A DNA stretch of 21,397 nt from an uncultured Bacilli bacterium (GCA_948525355.1 CAOSOP010000005.1:1-21397), one strand, 5' to 3'; numbered from the stretch's first letter, positions 7,375 through 16,454 are shown. The notes: generated by a model not told the origin, from the sequence alone. Numbers and translations: made by a program.

Positions 7375-10371
7375 CTAATGTACTAATTCATACTTTCTAT
7401 TTACTAGAGAATATAAGACACATTCAACTCTTTTTTTAGTGATTCTTGCTACATAATCACGATAGATATTCAACTGCTTTTCATACTCTTCATTATCGAT
7501 ATTCTTCAATTTATAATCGACTATAAGAGCTCTATCATCAAATATCAAGAGCAAATCTATAACTCCATTTAAATCATTTACTTCATCGTAGAATTGATAC
7601 TCTTTATATATGCTTGCCTTATCTATATCATTTAAAAAATCCTGTGATAAAAAATCTTTGACAATTTCCTTGTGTCGATTAATTTTAATAAACGAATAAT
7701 CAGGATTTTTAAAATCAATCACCTCCAAGATTTCATGAAGAGTTGTACCAAGTCTTAACATATTATAATTAGTATGAGTTGTGGTTTTAGAAGCTCTTAG
7801 AGGTTTTAACTCTTTAACATCTATTGGCTTCAATCTATGGTAATTAAAAGCAAAATCTTTTAGCAGATCAGAATTTGTTTCTTCATTTAACTTAATATTT
7901 TCTTCTACTTCAACATTAGTCAATCGATTATAAAATCCAGTCATTAAAAGCAAACTAGAAAAGGCTGTGACATCTTCTTTATCATATCTTTCTTTAATGT
8001 TTTCATCAATGGTAAAAGTCATAGATAATTCACTTCTCGTGAGCGCAACATATAAGAGCCTAATATTCTCTTCTCTAATCTCTTTCTTAACTCTGTTTTT
8101 ACAAAGCTCTTTAATCGGAGTTACAAGTTCTTCATTAGCACTTGGAATAATGATTCCGTATTTGATATCAAATGAATTCTTGCCCTTTGTTTCTGTTTCA
8201 TTATAGCCATGTGAATTATCGACAAAATAACAGTGTTTGTATTCTAGTCCTTTTGAGACATGAATATTTGATAATGTCACTGCTGAATCAGCATTTGACT
8301 CAATTTTAACATCAGATTTTATCTTTTCACTTCTTAGTTCATTAAAGTATTCAACGATATCATTATCATCAAACTTAAGTTTAGCCAAATCATCCAGTTT
8401 TTTAATGAATAGAGATAATTCCTTCTCTCTTTCAACAAAATCAATATCGTGATTCAAATGTTCTAAAACTTTCAGTTTTTCAATTACTTTGATAAACTTT
8501 ACATTTATCGGATAAGATCCGTATTCATACATAACATCTCTTATATCTATTAAAAACTTATCATTAAAATATTTACCAGAGGTAATATTTTGATAAATCT
8601 CTTCATCAGTTTCGCCAATGATAAATGATCTAGCTAATGATATATATGCGTGCTTAAAATCATCGTTAGCTAAAGTATTATTTTTTATACCGTCTATAAC
8701 AACCAATAAATTGATAAACAAATCCATAAACACTCTGTTTTCAATGTCATCATTATAAGAAAGAATAACTGGTATTCCTAATTTAGAAAAAGCTCCGATG
8801 ATTTCATCAAATATTCTCTTCGTGCTTGCGATAATCGCAATATCTTTGAATTCACATTCTCCGTTTTTCACGCGACTTAAAATATCATAGCCGATAGTAT
8901 AAGCCTCATTCTCTTCTTTAGTTAATTCTTCATTGTTAGAAATAGTTATTAAGCGATTCTTATAAGATGAATTCTCATATTTAGGATTAGCCGCCTCAAT
9001 ATTATGAGCTCTTTTATAATCTGCCCCACCAAAATCTAATGTCATCAATTCATCAAATAAAAGATTTATGTCGCGAACAACATTTTTAGCCGAGCGATAG
9101 TTCTTATTCATATCTATTACTTCACCTTTGTTCGGATCTTTTTTAAAGAGCTCATATCTTTTCATGAACAACTTTAGATTTGCATTTCTAAATCGATAAA
9201 TCGACTGCTTAACATCACCAACTAAAAACAAATTATTATCAGCTATTTGATTGATAAGTTCATCTTGAATATCAGAGTTATCTTGGTATTCATCGACCAT
9301 GATTTCTTGATAATGAGATTTAAGTTCTTCTCTAACAAGACTATTTGTCCTCACTAGGTTCAATACTTTTAGTGCGATATCATTAAAACTATAGACCGAA
9401 TTATATTGCTTGTAATTATCTAGGTTTTCTCTCATCAATTTGATTTCCTTATAAACAAATTCGATTACATCTTTATTCTCATCATATAATCTATAAGTAG
9501 CATCAGCATCCATTATGGAACTAATTCTGTTTTTTACTTTTTTATTAAACTCCTCTCTCAGTTTTTTAAAATCTTCCACCAAGAGGTATTTGGAATCGAG
9601 CTGATCAAACTTGGTCGTGCAAATCAGCTCCTTCAATCTCACAAAATCTACGCCATACTTTAAAATATAATCCAAAGAATTAATGTTGTTAGTTAAAAAA
9701 TCCACTGGTTCTTTATCATTTAGCATTAATAAGGAAACATAATATTTCTTTGTCAAATCATAGAAATAAGAATATATTTCTTCTTCAAGTTCTTTTTTAT
9801 CAAAAAATATCGGCTTAAGCATGTGCTTCTGCAGAAGTGCTGTTGGATTAATTGATTTGGAAATCTCATCATTTATAAACATCATCCAATCGATGATGCT
9901 GTTAAGATTTTTTTCAGCATATAGACGCAAGAGTTTATCCACTAACGGATCATTTTCTTCAATCTTCTGCTTAAATCTTTTACGCAAATACTTTCTATTT
10001 ATCAGTTTAAATGTCGCTTCATCACCTATTTCATATTTTTTAATTAAACCTAATTCAACGCAGTATTTGCTTGATAATTTCTTACTAAATGCATCAAATG
10101 TAGAAATATCTGCTCCATCGACTAATGGAAGTTGAGCACTCAAACCATTTTCATTTTCTATCAGCGCCTTGATTCTTCTTTTCATATTCAAAGCTGCATT
10201 ATTAGTGAATGTTAAAATAAGCATTCTATCAATGCTGTATCCATCTTTTAATAAAGAAATAACTCGGTTAGCAAGAACCGTTGTTTTTCCACTACCAGCC
10301 CCAGCACTGACCAAGACATTTTTATTTCTAATATCTATAGCACGCTGTTGCATTTCATTAAACTTTTTCAT
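7375..10371 (-). CDS. addA: ATP-dependent helicase/nuclease subunit A
   Basis: AddA is the helicase-nuclease subunit of AddAB (RexAB), which processes double-strand breaks for RecA. In order: a Q-motif-like NEMQQRAI, Walker A SAGAGSGKTT (22-31), Walker B VDEYQDNSD near 358, GDVKQSIYRFR, the NYRS motif, then the C-terminal helicase motifs IHVSKGLEY and LLYVALTRSE. A RecB-type nuclease domain follows, with LGTTLHEILE, GVIDLLL and IVDYK near 950. Helicase and nuclease residues look intact. At 998 residues it is clearly shorter than typical AddA (about 1,200). Its ATG overlaps the addB TGA stop (ATGA), so the two subunits are coupled. The stop is TAG at 7377-7375. Confidence 0.95.
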   Translation of the reverse strand: MKKFNEMQQRAIDIRNKNVLVSAGAGSGKTTVLANRVISLLKDGYSIDRMLILTFTNNAALNMKRRIKALIENENGLSAQLPLVDGADISTFDAFSKKLSSKYCVELGLIKKYEIGDEATFKLINRKYLRKRFKQKIEENDPLVDKLLRLYAEKNLNSIIDWMMFINDEISKSINPTALLQKHMLKPIFFDKKELEEEIYSYFYDLTKKYYVSLLMLNDKEPVDFLTNNINSLDYILKYGVDFVRLKELICTTKFDQLDSKYLLVEDFKKLREEFNKKVKNRISSIMDADATYRLYDENKDVIEFVYKEIKLMRENLDNYKQYNSVYSFNDIALKVLNLVRTNSLVREELKSHYQEIMVDEYQDNSDIQDELINQIADNNLFLVGDVKQSIYRFRNANLKLFMKRYELFKKDPNKGEVIDMNKNYRSAKNVVRDINLLFDELMTLDFGGADYKRAHNIEAANPKYENSSYKNRLITISNNEELTKEENEAYTIGYDILSRVKNGECEFKDIAIIASTKRIFDEIIGAFSKLGIPVILSYNDDIENRVFMDLFINLLVVIDGIKNNTLANDDFKHAYISLARSFIIGETDEEIYQNITSGKYFNDKFLIDIRDVMYEYGSYPINVKFIKVIEKLKVLEHLNHDIDFVEREKELSLFIKKLDDLAKLKFDDNDIVEYFNELRSEKIKSDVKIESNADSAVTLSNIHVSKGLEYKHCYFVDNSHGYNETETKGKNSFDIKYGIIIPSANEELVTPIKELCKNRVKKEIREENIRLLYVALTRSELSMTFTIDENIKERYDKEDVTAFSSLLLMTGFYNRLTNVEVEENIKLNEETNSDLLKDFAFNYHRLKPIDVKELKPLRASKTTTHTNYNMLRLGTTLHEILEVIDFKNPDYSFIKINRHKEIVKDFLSQDFLNDIDKASIYKEYQFYDEVNDLNGVIDLLLIFDDRALIVDYKLKNIDNEEYEKQLNIYRDYVARITKKRVECVLYSLVNRKYELVH

Positions 10372-12524
10372 CCTTTGTTAACCCTCAACTTCTTAGTGCT
10401 TGCGCGCTCTAATAAGCAAATATCACGATAAGTACAAAATCTGCATGCGCTTTTATCACGTCCTATTTTAAGTGGTGCAATTTTAAAATCACCTTCCTTA
10501 ATCAGCCCAATCGCTTCTTTAATTCTAAACTTTGCGTTATCAACTAATTCTTCTTTCTGTTCATCAGTTAAAATAAATCCTTTACCAAGGCTTTTTTTCG
10601 TTGCATTAACAAAATACTTTTCAAATGGAATCATCGTATTTAGTTTGACCGTTGTTTTGACTAAATCAGTGGTAAAGCCAGTTCCTTTTGATTTCATCAG
10701 TTCTCCTTCAAGAGGTTGAATTAAACACGCCAAACATTTCTTTTTTGCGAATATACTATTTGCTGAAAGATAATAAAGTGGAAGTTGCAAACTAGAACCA
10801 TATTTCACTTCTGAAAGCTTAAACTTTGTTCCATCAGTTGTTTTAAAATCAACGATGATGATGTCATTTTGATCTTCAAGAAGTAAATCATATCTTCCTG
10901 TAATCAAACTATCATCGAACTTGTAATCAAAAACATACTCAACATGTTTATTCATAATAGAATCTTTGTATATATCAAACTTATCGATGTTCTTTATAAA
11001 CTCTTCAACACGACGATTTAAAAAATACTTTTTATCGACATCAAGCATTGAGCAATCAATTTTAGGCACAACAATTTCATTTTTTACGATATATTTTTCA
11101 ACGATTTCATGTAATATGTTTCCTAAAACAAAAGAATACTGACTCTTAATATCATTTACATTCAAAATCTTTTCTAGATAAAATGAAAATGGACAATCGA
11201 TATATTTGCTCAATGAACTATAAGAATATTTTTCAGGATTATATGGAAGCTTTAATGTCATATCCGACTTATAATCAGCATAAGTACCAAGCTTTAATTC
11301 TTCTAAATATTTTTCTAAATCATTTTTTTCACCATATTTAATTCTTTGTGAATGATAAAAACTCAATAAAATTAAATCAGCTTCTTTGCTAAATCTAAAT
11401 TTTGATAACACATCTAAGTATTTGACATCAAAATATTTATTAGAAAATTCTTTCAAATCTATTGAAGATAGTATTAGTTTGTTTTCATAACTAGAGATTA
11501 TAGATATTATTCTCGCATGATTATTTTCATTAAACTCGTATGAAGTAAGTGAATTGGCATAAATTTCTTTTTGTTTATCACTTAAATAACTTGAATCCTT
11601 AATGCTTGATATCGATGTATCTGAGAAGTCAAGAATCAAACAAAACTTAGCTTTAGCCGGAAAAGAAGAAACAAGTTTAACACCTTTATTTAGCTTATTA
11701 GGTAAAAATTCATTATCAAGAGAATCTTTTATATAATCAAATAAACTCGTTTTGTCCTTATAGAATTGTCGTGCTAATTCATAATAGTAAATAATGACAT
11801 CACGCAAGTAATCTCTTACATCATCGGATTGATCAATTTCTTCATTATTAATCAATTTTAAAACTATTTCATCACAAAATGGCAAGCTTGAAAGTTTAAC
11901 CTCTGCATCAATAATAGGTAGCTCAAACAAAGAAGCGTACGCTCGAATATCACTATGAATATCGCTTGGAGCAACAATATATACATCTTCATAAGAGCTT
12001 TCATCTTCAACTATTTTACAGATATAGTTAAGTCCTTCTATCAATTCTAAAAGCCTTGTGCGATAAGAATAAATATCATTAACTCGATAACTTAAAGGTT
12101 CATACTCAGTTGTATACTTAATATTCAAGTCGAGAAGTATCTTTTCAATTTCCTTAAAAGAATACTCATGCCCCTTTAACAAAACTTCGTGATTAAAAAA
12201 TAGTTCTCTCTTATATGAATAATCTAATAGCCCTTGTTCAATCAACAAATCTCTTAAATCAAACAATTCTCTAACTTTAAGTGACTTAATGTTTTTAAAC
12301 TCAGAAAACTTAAGATTTCGTATTTCTTTTAACAAAAAATTTGCATGATCATATGAATAACCGCGTTCATTACAAAGATAAAAAACTGCACTGCAGTCAT
12401 ATTGATACGAAAGAATATCAATAGCTTCGCTGACACTAAGAATGACTTTATAATCTTCAAAGCTATTCTTCTTTATATAATCAGCATAGCTATCGTCTTC
12501 TACAATATATAATAATCTTTTCAT
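10368..12524 (-). CDS. addB: ATP-dependent helicase/nuclease subunit B (compact)
   Basis: The partner of AddA. The C-terminal half has a PD-(D/E)XK nuclease of AddB/Cas4 type: YSYSSLSKYIDCPFSFYLEK with the first cluster Cys near 442, LGNILHEIVE, GRYDLLL, IVDFKT near 558 and QLPLYYL. The last three Fe-S cysteines follow in CRFCTYRDIC near 692-703. The N-terminal half is helicase-like in position but has no Walker A; it begins MKRLLYIVEDD where longer AddB proteins have a GxxGxGK motif. At 718 residues it is far shorter than Bacillus AddB (about 1,160). No ribosome site precedes the ATG, and the -10 sequence lies only seven bases upstream, suggesting leaderless translation. It is the first gene of the addBA operon. 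Confidence 0.88.
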   Translation of the reverse strand: MKRLLYIVEDDSYADYIKKNSFEDYKVILSVSEAIDILSYQYDCSAVFYLCNERGYSYDHANFLLKEIRNLKFSEFKNIKSLKVRELFDLRDLLIEQGLLDYSYKRELFFNHEVLLKGHEYSFKEIEKILLDLNIKYTTEYEPLSYRVNDIYSYRTRLLELIEGLNYICKIVEDESSYEDVYIVAPSDIHSDIRAYASLFELPIIDAEVKLSSLPFCDEIVLKLINNEEIDQSDDVRDYLRDVIIYYYELARQFYKDKTSLFDYIKDSLDNEFLPNKLNKGVKLVSSFPAKAKFCLILDFSDTSISSIKDSSYLSDKQKEIYANSLTSYEFNENNHARIISIISSYENKLILSSIDLKEFSNKYFDVKYLDVLSKFRFSKEADLILLSFYHSQRIKYGEKNDLEKYLEELKLGTYADYKSDMTLKLPYNPEKYSYSSLSKYIDCPFSFYLEKILNVNDIKSQYSFVLGNILHEIVEKYIVKNEIVVPKIDCSMLDVDKKYFLNRRVEEFIKNIDKFDIYKDSIMNKHVEYVFDYKFDDSLITGRYDLLLEDQNDIIIVDFKTTDGTKFKLSEVKYGSSLQLPLYYLSANSIFAKKKCLACLIQPLEGELMKSKGTGFTTDLVKTTVKLNTMIPFEKYFVNATKKSLGKGFILTDEQKEELVDNAKFRIKEAIGLIKEGDFKIAPLKIGRDKSACRFCTYRDICLLERASTKKLRVNKG

Positions 12525-12531
12525 TATCTAA

Positions 12532-12540
12532 ATTATACCA
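12532..12540 (-). promoter_or_regulatory. Extended -10 promoter of addBA
   Basis: The minus strand reads TGGTATAAT (12540-12532), a perfect -10 with the TG extension; no good -35 is seen. Seven bases separate it from the addB ATG, so transcription should start at or within a base or two of the start codon. Confidence 0.6.
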
Positions 12541-12587
12541 TACATAGCACGCTTAAAGTAAACAAATATTGGATTCATGGTTCAATC

Positions 12588-12631
12588 AAAAAAGCACAAA
12601 CAACTTTATAATTTATTTTAAAGTTGTTTGT
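12588..12631 (-). terminator. Terminator of preT-preA; recurring hairpin type
   Basis: A perfect 12-bp stem, ACAAACAACTTT (12596-12607) and AAAGTTGTTTGT (12620-12631). On the minus strand it is followed by GC and six T (12593-12588). It lies 43 bases beyond the preA stop. Confidence 0.85.
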
Positions 12632-12673
12632 ACAAATAAATCAGTTATTTATCGATATATAACAAACTATATA

Positions 12674-13894
12674 TTATCTTCCAAGTTCTTTCTTTGTAAC
12701 TCTCTCGCCTAATGATATGGCTGCTACTGGGCAAACATTTGCACAAAGGAAACAACCAACACAACGTTTTTTATCTAAAACAACCTTTCTTTCTTCAGTG
12801 AAGGTTAATGCTTGATGTCCTCCATCATAGCAGGAAATAACACATCTACCACAATGGACACACTTTTCTGAATCAAACTTAGGGAAAATGACAAATGAAC
12901 GATCAAGATCTTCAGCCGGAACAATATTCTTTGTTGCTAATCCAATTACCTCTTTTAGCGACTTGAAATTATGGCGCATGAGATAGTGCTTAACACCATC
13001 GACTAAATCATCGATAATACGATATCCATATTGCATAACGGCCGTAGTAATCTGAAGTACTTCAGCACCCAAGAGGAAGAATTCAACCGCATCTTGCCAT
13101 GTTTCAATTCCACCAATTCCTGAAATCGGGACATTCTTTAATTTTTCATGTGAATGAATTTCGTGTATAAAACGAAGTGCAATAGGTTTTACTGCTTTTC
13201 CAGAATATCCAGAGACTGGTGATTTACCAGCAACAGAAGGAATTGGAACAAAATTATTAACATCAATGTTTGTTATTGACTTAACAGTGTTAATAGTTGC
13301 AATTCCATCAGCACCACCTTCAATTGAAGCGAGTGAAGCTGGAATCATTGAAGCTTGATTTGGAGTCATCTTTGAAAGAATAGGTAATTTACTACCTCTT
13401 CTCACTGCCTGACAATATTTTTTAACTAAATCTGGATTTACTCCGACATCGCTACCCATAGCATGACTTGTCATTTGTGGACAAGAGAAATTACATTCAA
13501 TCATATCAGCACCAGCTTCAGTAACAAGCTTTGCTAAATCTTCCCATTCTTTTTCATTTTGCCCCATAATTGAAGCAATTATTACTTTATTAGGATAATC
13601 CTTTTTAAGTCGAGCAATTGCTTCTAGGTTTTCTTTTAAAGGATGCTCTGCTATCTGTTCGAGATTTCTAAATCCTAAGAAAGAAGTGCCTTCTTTACGA
13701 AGATTATCAAATCGAGGAGAAACCTCATTCGCAATGAAGAAACCGATGGTTTTAAATACTACTCCACCCCATCCCTCATCTAAACATTTAGCACACATTT
13801 CATAGCAGTTGCCAACTGGTGATGAAGAAAGAACAAATGGATTTTCGAAGTGAACACCAAGAAAATCTAAGGATACATCTACTTTTTTAGCCAT
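12674..13894 (-). CDS. preA: NAD(P)-dependent dihydropyrimidine dehydrogenase, catalytic subunit PreA
   Basis: PreA reduces uracil and thymine to dihydropyrimidines (or the reverse) with electrons passed from PreT; it acts in the cytoplasm. The 406 residues comprise a DHODH-like FMN barrel followed by a ferredoxin domain. The barrel carries ENPFVLSSSPVGN, FKTIG, ECNFSCPQMTSHAMGSDVG around 133-151, SGIGGIETWQDA and NIVPAEDLDRS. The two [4Fe-4S] motifs are CVHCGRCVISCYDGGHQ and CVGCFLCANVCPVAAI. The match to the E. coli PreA type is close throughout. The ATG follows GGAGG inside the end of preT, one base after the preT stop. No other pyrimidine-degradation gene (hydantoinase, ureidopropionase) is in the window, so the physiological direction is unclear. 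Confidence 0.93.
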   Translation of the reverse strand: MAKKVDVSLDFLGVHFENPFVLSSSPVGNCYEMCAKCLDEGWGGVVFKTIGFFIANEVSPRFDNLRKEGTSFLGFRNLEQIAEHPLKENLEAIARLKKDYPNKVIIASIMGQNEKEWEDLAKLVTEAGADMIECNFSCPQMTSHAMGSDVGVNPDLVKKYCQAVRRGSKLPILSKMTPNQASMIPASLASIEGGADGIATINTVKSITNIDVNNFVPIPSVAGKSPVSGYSGKAVKPIALRFIHEIHSHEKLKNVPISGIGGIETWQDAVEFFLLGAEVLQITTAVMQYGYRIIDDLVDGVKHYLMRHNFKSLKEVIGLATKNIVPAEDLDRSFVIFPKFDSEKCVHCGRCVISCYDGGHQALTFTEERKVVLDKKRCVGCFLCANVCPVAAISLGERVTKKELGR

Positions 13895-13895
13895 T

Positions 13896-15119
13896 TTATC
13901 TTCCCTCCAATACTTTCATAACTGCTTCAGCAGTCTCTTTACCCTTTTTAACTGCGTAAACAACAGTTTTATCTCCACTTGTTATATCACCACAAGCAAA
14001 GACCTTTGGCATTGAAGTTTGGTAATCCTTAACTTCAATCTCTCCTCTATTAAACTCGAATGGTATTCCATTCTTAGAAGGAACTTGGCCAATAGCTAAA
14101 ACGATCTTGCTTGAAGATAAAGATAATACTCCTTGTCCATCGACTTCATTAAACTTAACAGTACAACCATTAACTTCACTAGGAGTAAAACCACTTATTA
14201 TAGAAACTGAATTGTCTACTGCCTCTTGATATTCTTTTCGTGAAGCTGGGAAGTGTTCCATATCTTCTCTGGCAACGCAAGTGACCTTTTTGACACCTAA
14301 GACTTTAGCAGTTGTTGCAACGTCCATAGCAACGTCACCACCACCAATTACCAGCATTTCATCGGGCAAGGATACCTTTCCTTCACAATTGATAACTCTG
14401 CGCAAGAAATCAACAGCGGTTTCAACATAAGGATTATCATTGAACATTTCAAGTGTTCGAGCACTATCATATCCTGTAGCAATGATAATTGCTTTAAATC
14501 CTTCTATAAACAATGAGTCAAGTGATATATCTTTTCCTAACTCAGTATCAACAACGATCTTAACGCCTAAATCGGTCGTATGTTTTATTTCATTCTCAAC
14601 AACTGACTGAGGCAATCTATAAGGAGGTATTCCATATGATAAATAACCACCAGGTTTCTTATTCTTTTCAAATATTGTAACTTGATAACCATTTCTAGCT
14701 AAAATATTCGCTGCACTAAGTCCACTTGGACCAGATCCAATTATTGCAACTCTATCACGCTTTTCACTGTTTGGTTCCAAAGCTTTGTAGCCAGATTCCT
14801 CTTCATAATCAGTAACATAACGCTGTAATGCACCGATATCAATCGGCTTATCAAGCCCAGCTCTTATACATCCTTGCTGACAGTATTTTTCAGTTGGACA
14901 TACACGAGCACATATTCCACCAAGTGGATTGTTGATTCTTATGGTATCAACGGCACCATCAAAGTTCAAAAATCTAATAGAACGAATGAACTTTGCGGGA
15001 TCGGTTTGACAAGGACATGCCTTAGAGCATGGAGCATCAAGACATAATAAGCATCTTGCTGCTTCTTCTTGTGCAAGAAGTGGAGTCAATCCCTTTTTTT
15101 CTTTTAAATATTCTTTCAA
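13896..15119 (-). CDS. preT: NAD(P)H-dependent dihydropyrimidine dehydrogenase, electron-transfer subunit PreT
   Basis: PreT carries electrons from NAD(P)H through FAD and Fe-S clusters to PreA. The 407 residues resemble the glutamate synthase small-subunit family: an N-terminal cysteine domain (CLLCLDAPCSKACP near 23-36, CARVCPTEKYCQQGC near 70-84), FAD motif GSGPSGLSAAN near 128, GGYLSYGIPPYRLP, nucleotide motif GGGDVAMD, and a final FAD-binding ACGDI. The start is TTG at 15119-15117. No better start is seen, and GGAGG and AAGGA lie upstream. It is the first gene of the preTA operon, with a promoter just upstream. Confidence 0.93.
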   Translation of the reverse strand: MKEYLKEKKGLTPLLAQEEAARCLLCLDAPCSKACPCQTDPAKFIRSIRFLNFDGAVDTIRINNPLGGICARVCPTEKYCQQGCIRAGLDKPIDIGALQRYVTDYEEESGYKALEPNSEKRDRVAIIGSGPSGLSAANILARNGYQVTIFEKNKKPGGYLSYGIPPYRLPQSVVENEIKHTTDLGVKIVVDTELGKDISLDSLFIEGFKAIIIATGYDSARTLEMFNDNPYVETAVDFLRRVINCEGKVSLPDEMLVIGGGDVAMDVATTAKVLGVKKVTCVAREDMEHFPASRKEYQEAVDNSVSIISGFTPSEVNGCTVKFNEVDGQGVLSLSSSKIVLAIGQVPSKNGIPFEFNRGEIEVKDYQTSMPKVFACGDITSGDKTVVYAVKKGKETAEAVMKVLEGR

Positions 15120-15143
15120 TTTCCTTAACCTCCAGGGACATAA

Positions 15144-15172
15144 AGTATATCACAATTAACTCCAAAAGACAA
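15144..15172 (-). promoter_or_regulatory. Promoter of preTA
   Basis: On the minus strand TTGTCT (15172-15167), a 17-base spacer and TATACT (15149-15144), with TG one base before the -10 hexamer. The predicted start is some 20 bases before the preT TTG codon and leaves the GGAGG site intact. Confidence 0.6.
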
Positions 15173-15227
15173 ATAACAATATTTTTGCTGCATTCTGCAT
15201 TAAATTAACAAACTTTATAAGTTCAAA

Positions 15228-15269
15228 AAAGTTATGATTAGTTTATCTTGCTGTGGTTACATTAACTTT
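15228..15269 (-). terminator. Possible terminator after the small 64-residue gene
   Basis: On the minus strand AAAGTTA (15269-15263) can pair with TAACTTT (15234-15228), followed by TTT. The loop is long at 28 bases and the stem is A+T-rich, so this is a weak candidate. Confidence 0.3.
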
Positions 15270-15456
15270 GACATCTAACCAATATAATGTTAAAGAACAA
15301 GAACATTTTATAAATATCTTCTTTTTCAGAACTGTTTATCTCTTCTTTTCTTAATGTTACTTTCTTAATCATTTCATACTTATGAATATGACTATAATTA
15401 TCTATAAATGAAGATATAACTTTGCATGGATAACTAGGTTTATATGTAGTATCCAT
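15262..15456 (-). CDS. Small hypothetical protein
   Basis: A 64-residue frame with ATG preceded by AAAGGAAG at good spacing, 15 bases after the stop of the lipoprotein gene, so it looks like the second gene of a two-gene operon. The middle is highly charged (KKVTLRKEEINSSEKEDIYK) and the C-terminal 15 residues are hydrophobic (MFLFFNIILVRC), which could be a short membrane or interaction helix. It contains two Cys. I recognise no family. Confidence 0.5.
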   Translation of the reverse strand: MDTTYKPSYPCKVISSFIDNYSHIHKYEMIKKVTLRKEEINSSEKEDIYKMFLFFNIILVRCQS

Positions 15457-15471
15457 AGCTTCCTTTCTGTA

Positions 15472-15948
15472 TTATTTATTTTCAGTTCTAACAATAATGC
15501 TTTGATACTTTTTTTGGTTAGAATAAGCATCTGGATCGTGCTCTACCAGTTCACGCTCTTCAATTGTAAGAGTTGTGAACTCATTAGATTCAAATTCAAT
15601 TGTCACATTAGCTATGTTAGAGTCACCACTAATCTTATAAGCATATGAATTAAACATTCCAAAATATACCATTTGTGCTTTTTCTAACTGTTCTTCATCC
15701 AAATACACATCTTTAATTTCTTCTAGAGAATAAATGCAAAAACCGACGTCTAATGCATTATTTATACCATCAATTTGTAACTCAACTTTATTATCTATCT
15801 TCGAATTATATATGACACCAAAATGTATAAAATTTTTCCCATTTTGATACTGTATAACATGTCTTTTGCCTATTTCAAGCATTGTTGACGAAGTACAGGA
15901 GGTACAAAGAAGAAAACTCATTGCTCCTAATAAAGTAATTTTTTTCAT
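15472..15948 (-). CDS. Small secreted lipoprotein, function unknown
   Basis: A 158-residue protein with a short lipoprotein-type signal peptide: MKK, a hydrophobic core, then CTSC with likely lipidated C18. Cys rather than Leu at -3 makes the lipobox atypical. The mature part looks beta-rich, with a long central region and a C-terminal strand pattern (NVTIEFESNEFTTLTIEERE). It starts with ATG after a strong GGGAGG site and has a good promoter upstream. I do not recognise the family. It is probably anchored to the outer face of the membrane and co-transcribed with the following 64-residue gene. Confidence 0.7.
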   Translation of the reverse strand: MKKITLLGAMSFLLCTSCTSSTMLEIGKRHVIQYQNGKNFIHFGVIYNSKIDNKVELQIDGINNALDVGFCIYSLEEIKDVYLDEEQLEKAQMVYFGMFNSYAYKISGDSNIANVTIEFESNEFTTLTIEERELVEHDPDAYSNQKKYQSIIVRTENK

Positions 15949-15977
15949 AATTTATAGTTCCTCCCTTTTCTACTTGA

Positions 15978-16006
15978 ATTATATACAAACAAAGTTTTTT
16001 AATCAA
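15978..16006 (-). promoter_or_regulatory. Promoter of the lipoprotein gene
   Basis: On the minus strand TTGATT (16006-16001), a 17-base spacer, then TATAAT (15983-15978), about 30 bases before the ATG. Confidence 0.65.
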
Positions 16007-16057
16007 CAAGTTAATTATAAAGAATACCTAATACTAAACCAGCAGTTTAGTTTTGAT

Positions 16058-16419
16058 TTATAATACTCTTGTGACTATATTACTTGCGATAATATAATAA
16101 AATACATACTTTTCATCAAAACAATCATCACTATTAACTGCTTCAAATATCGCTTTAAATATTGAATTACCTAACGAATCAATATCTTTTGCATTTATAA
16201 AATATTAAACTACATCAATAACTGAGCAAACTGCAACTTAAAGAAAGGGGTTTTAAGATCACAATAATATATATTTATTAAATCAAGATCCTTGCCAAAA
16301 GCTTTATCTAATCCATTACTACTTTCATAACAATCTACAGCTTCTTCATATATCACATGATTCTTCACTCCAGCAATTACAAAAACAAAGTAGTTAAAAT
16401 TAAAAAGAAAATATCTTAA
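16058..16419 (-). pseudogene. Decayed gene, truncated at 5' end and frameshifted
   Basis: The 560-base gap between the lipoprotein and the coat-like gene holds two adjoining minus-strand stretches with protein-like composition in different frames. The first (16419-16213) reads through VIAGVKNHVIYEEAVDCYES and DLDLINIYYCDLKTPFFKLQ and ends at TAG 16212-16210. The second (16204-16058) continues one frame away as FINAKDIDSLGNSIFKAIFE and ends at TAA. There is no ATG or ribosome site at the front, which abuts the terminator of the upstream coat-like gene. This is best explained as the remnant of one gene of at least 110 codons carrying a deletion or insertion near 16205-16212. No family is recognised. 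Confidence 0.5.
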
Positions 16420-16454
16420 TTAGTATTCCTTAGTTATATATTTTTTTTGATAAT

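Noticed and set aside
7967..8206. Plus-strand open frames inside addA and addB
   Set aside because: They are antisense to conserved helicase and nuclease codons, have no ribosome sites, and show the hydrophobic, Ser/Leu-rich composition expected of reverse-strand shadows.
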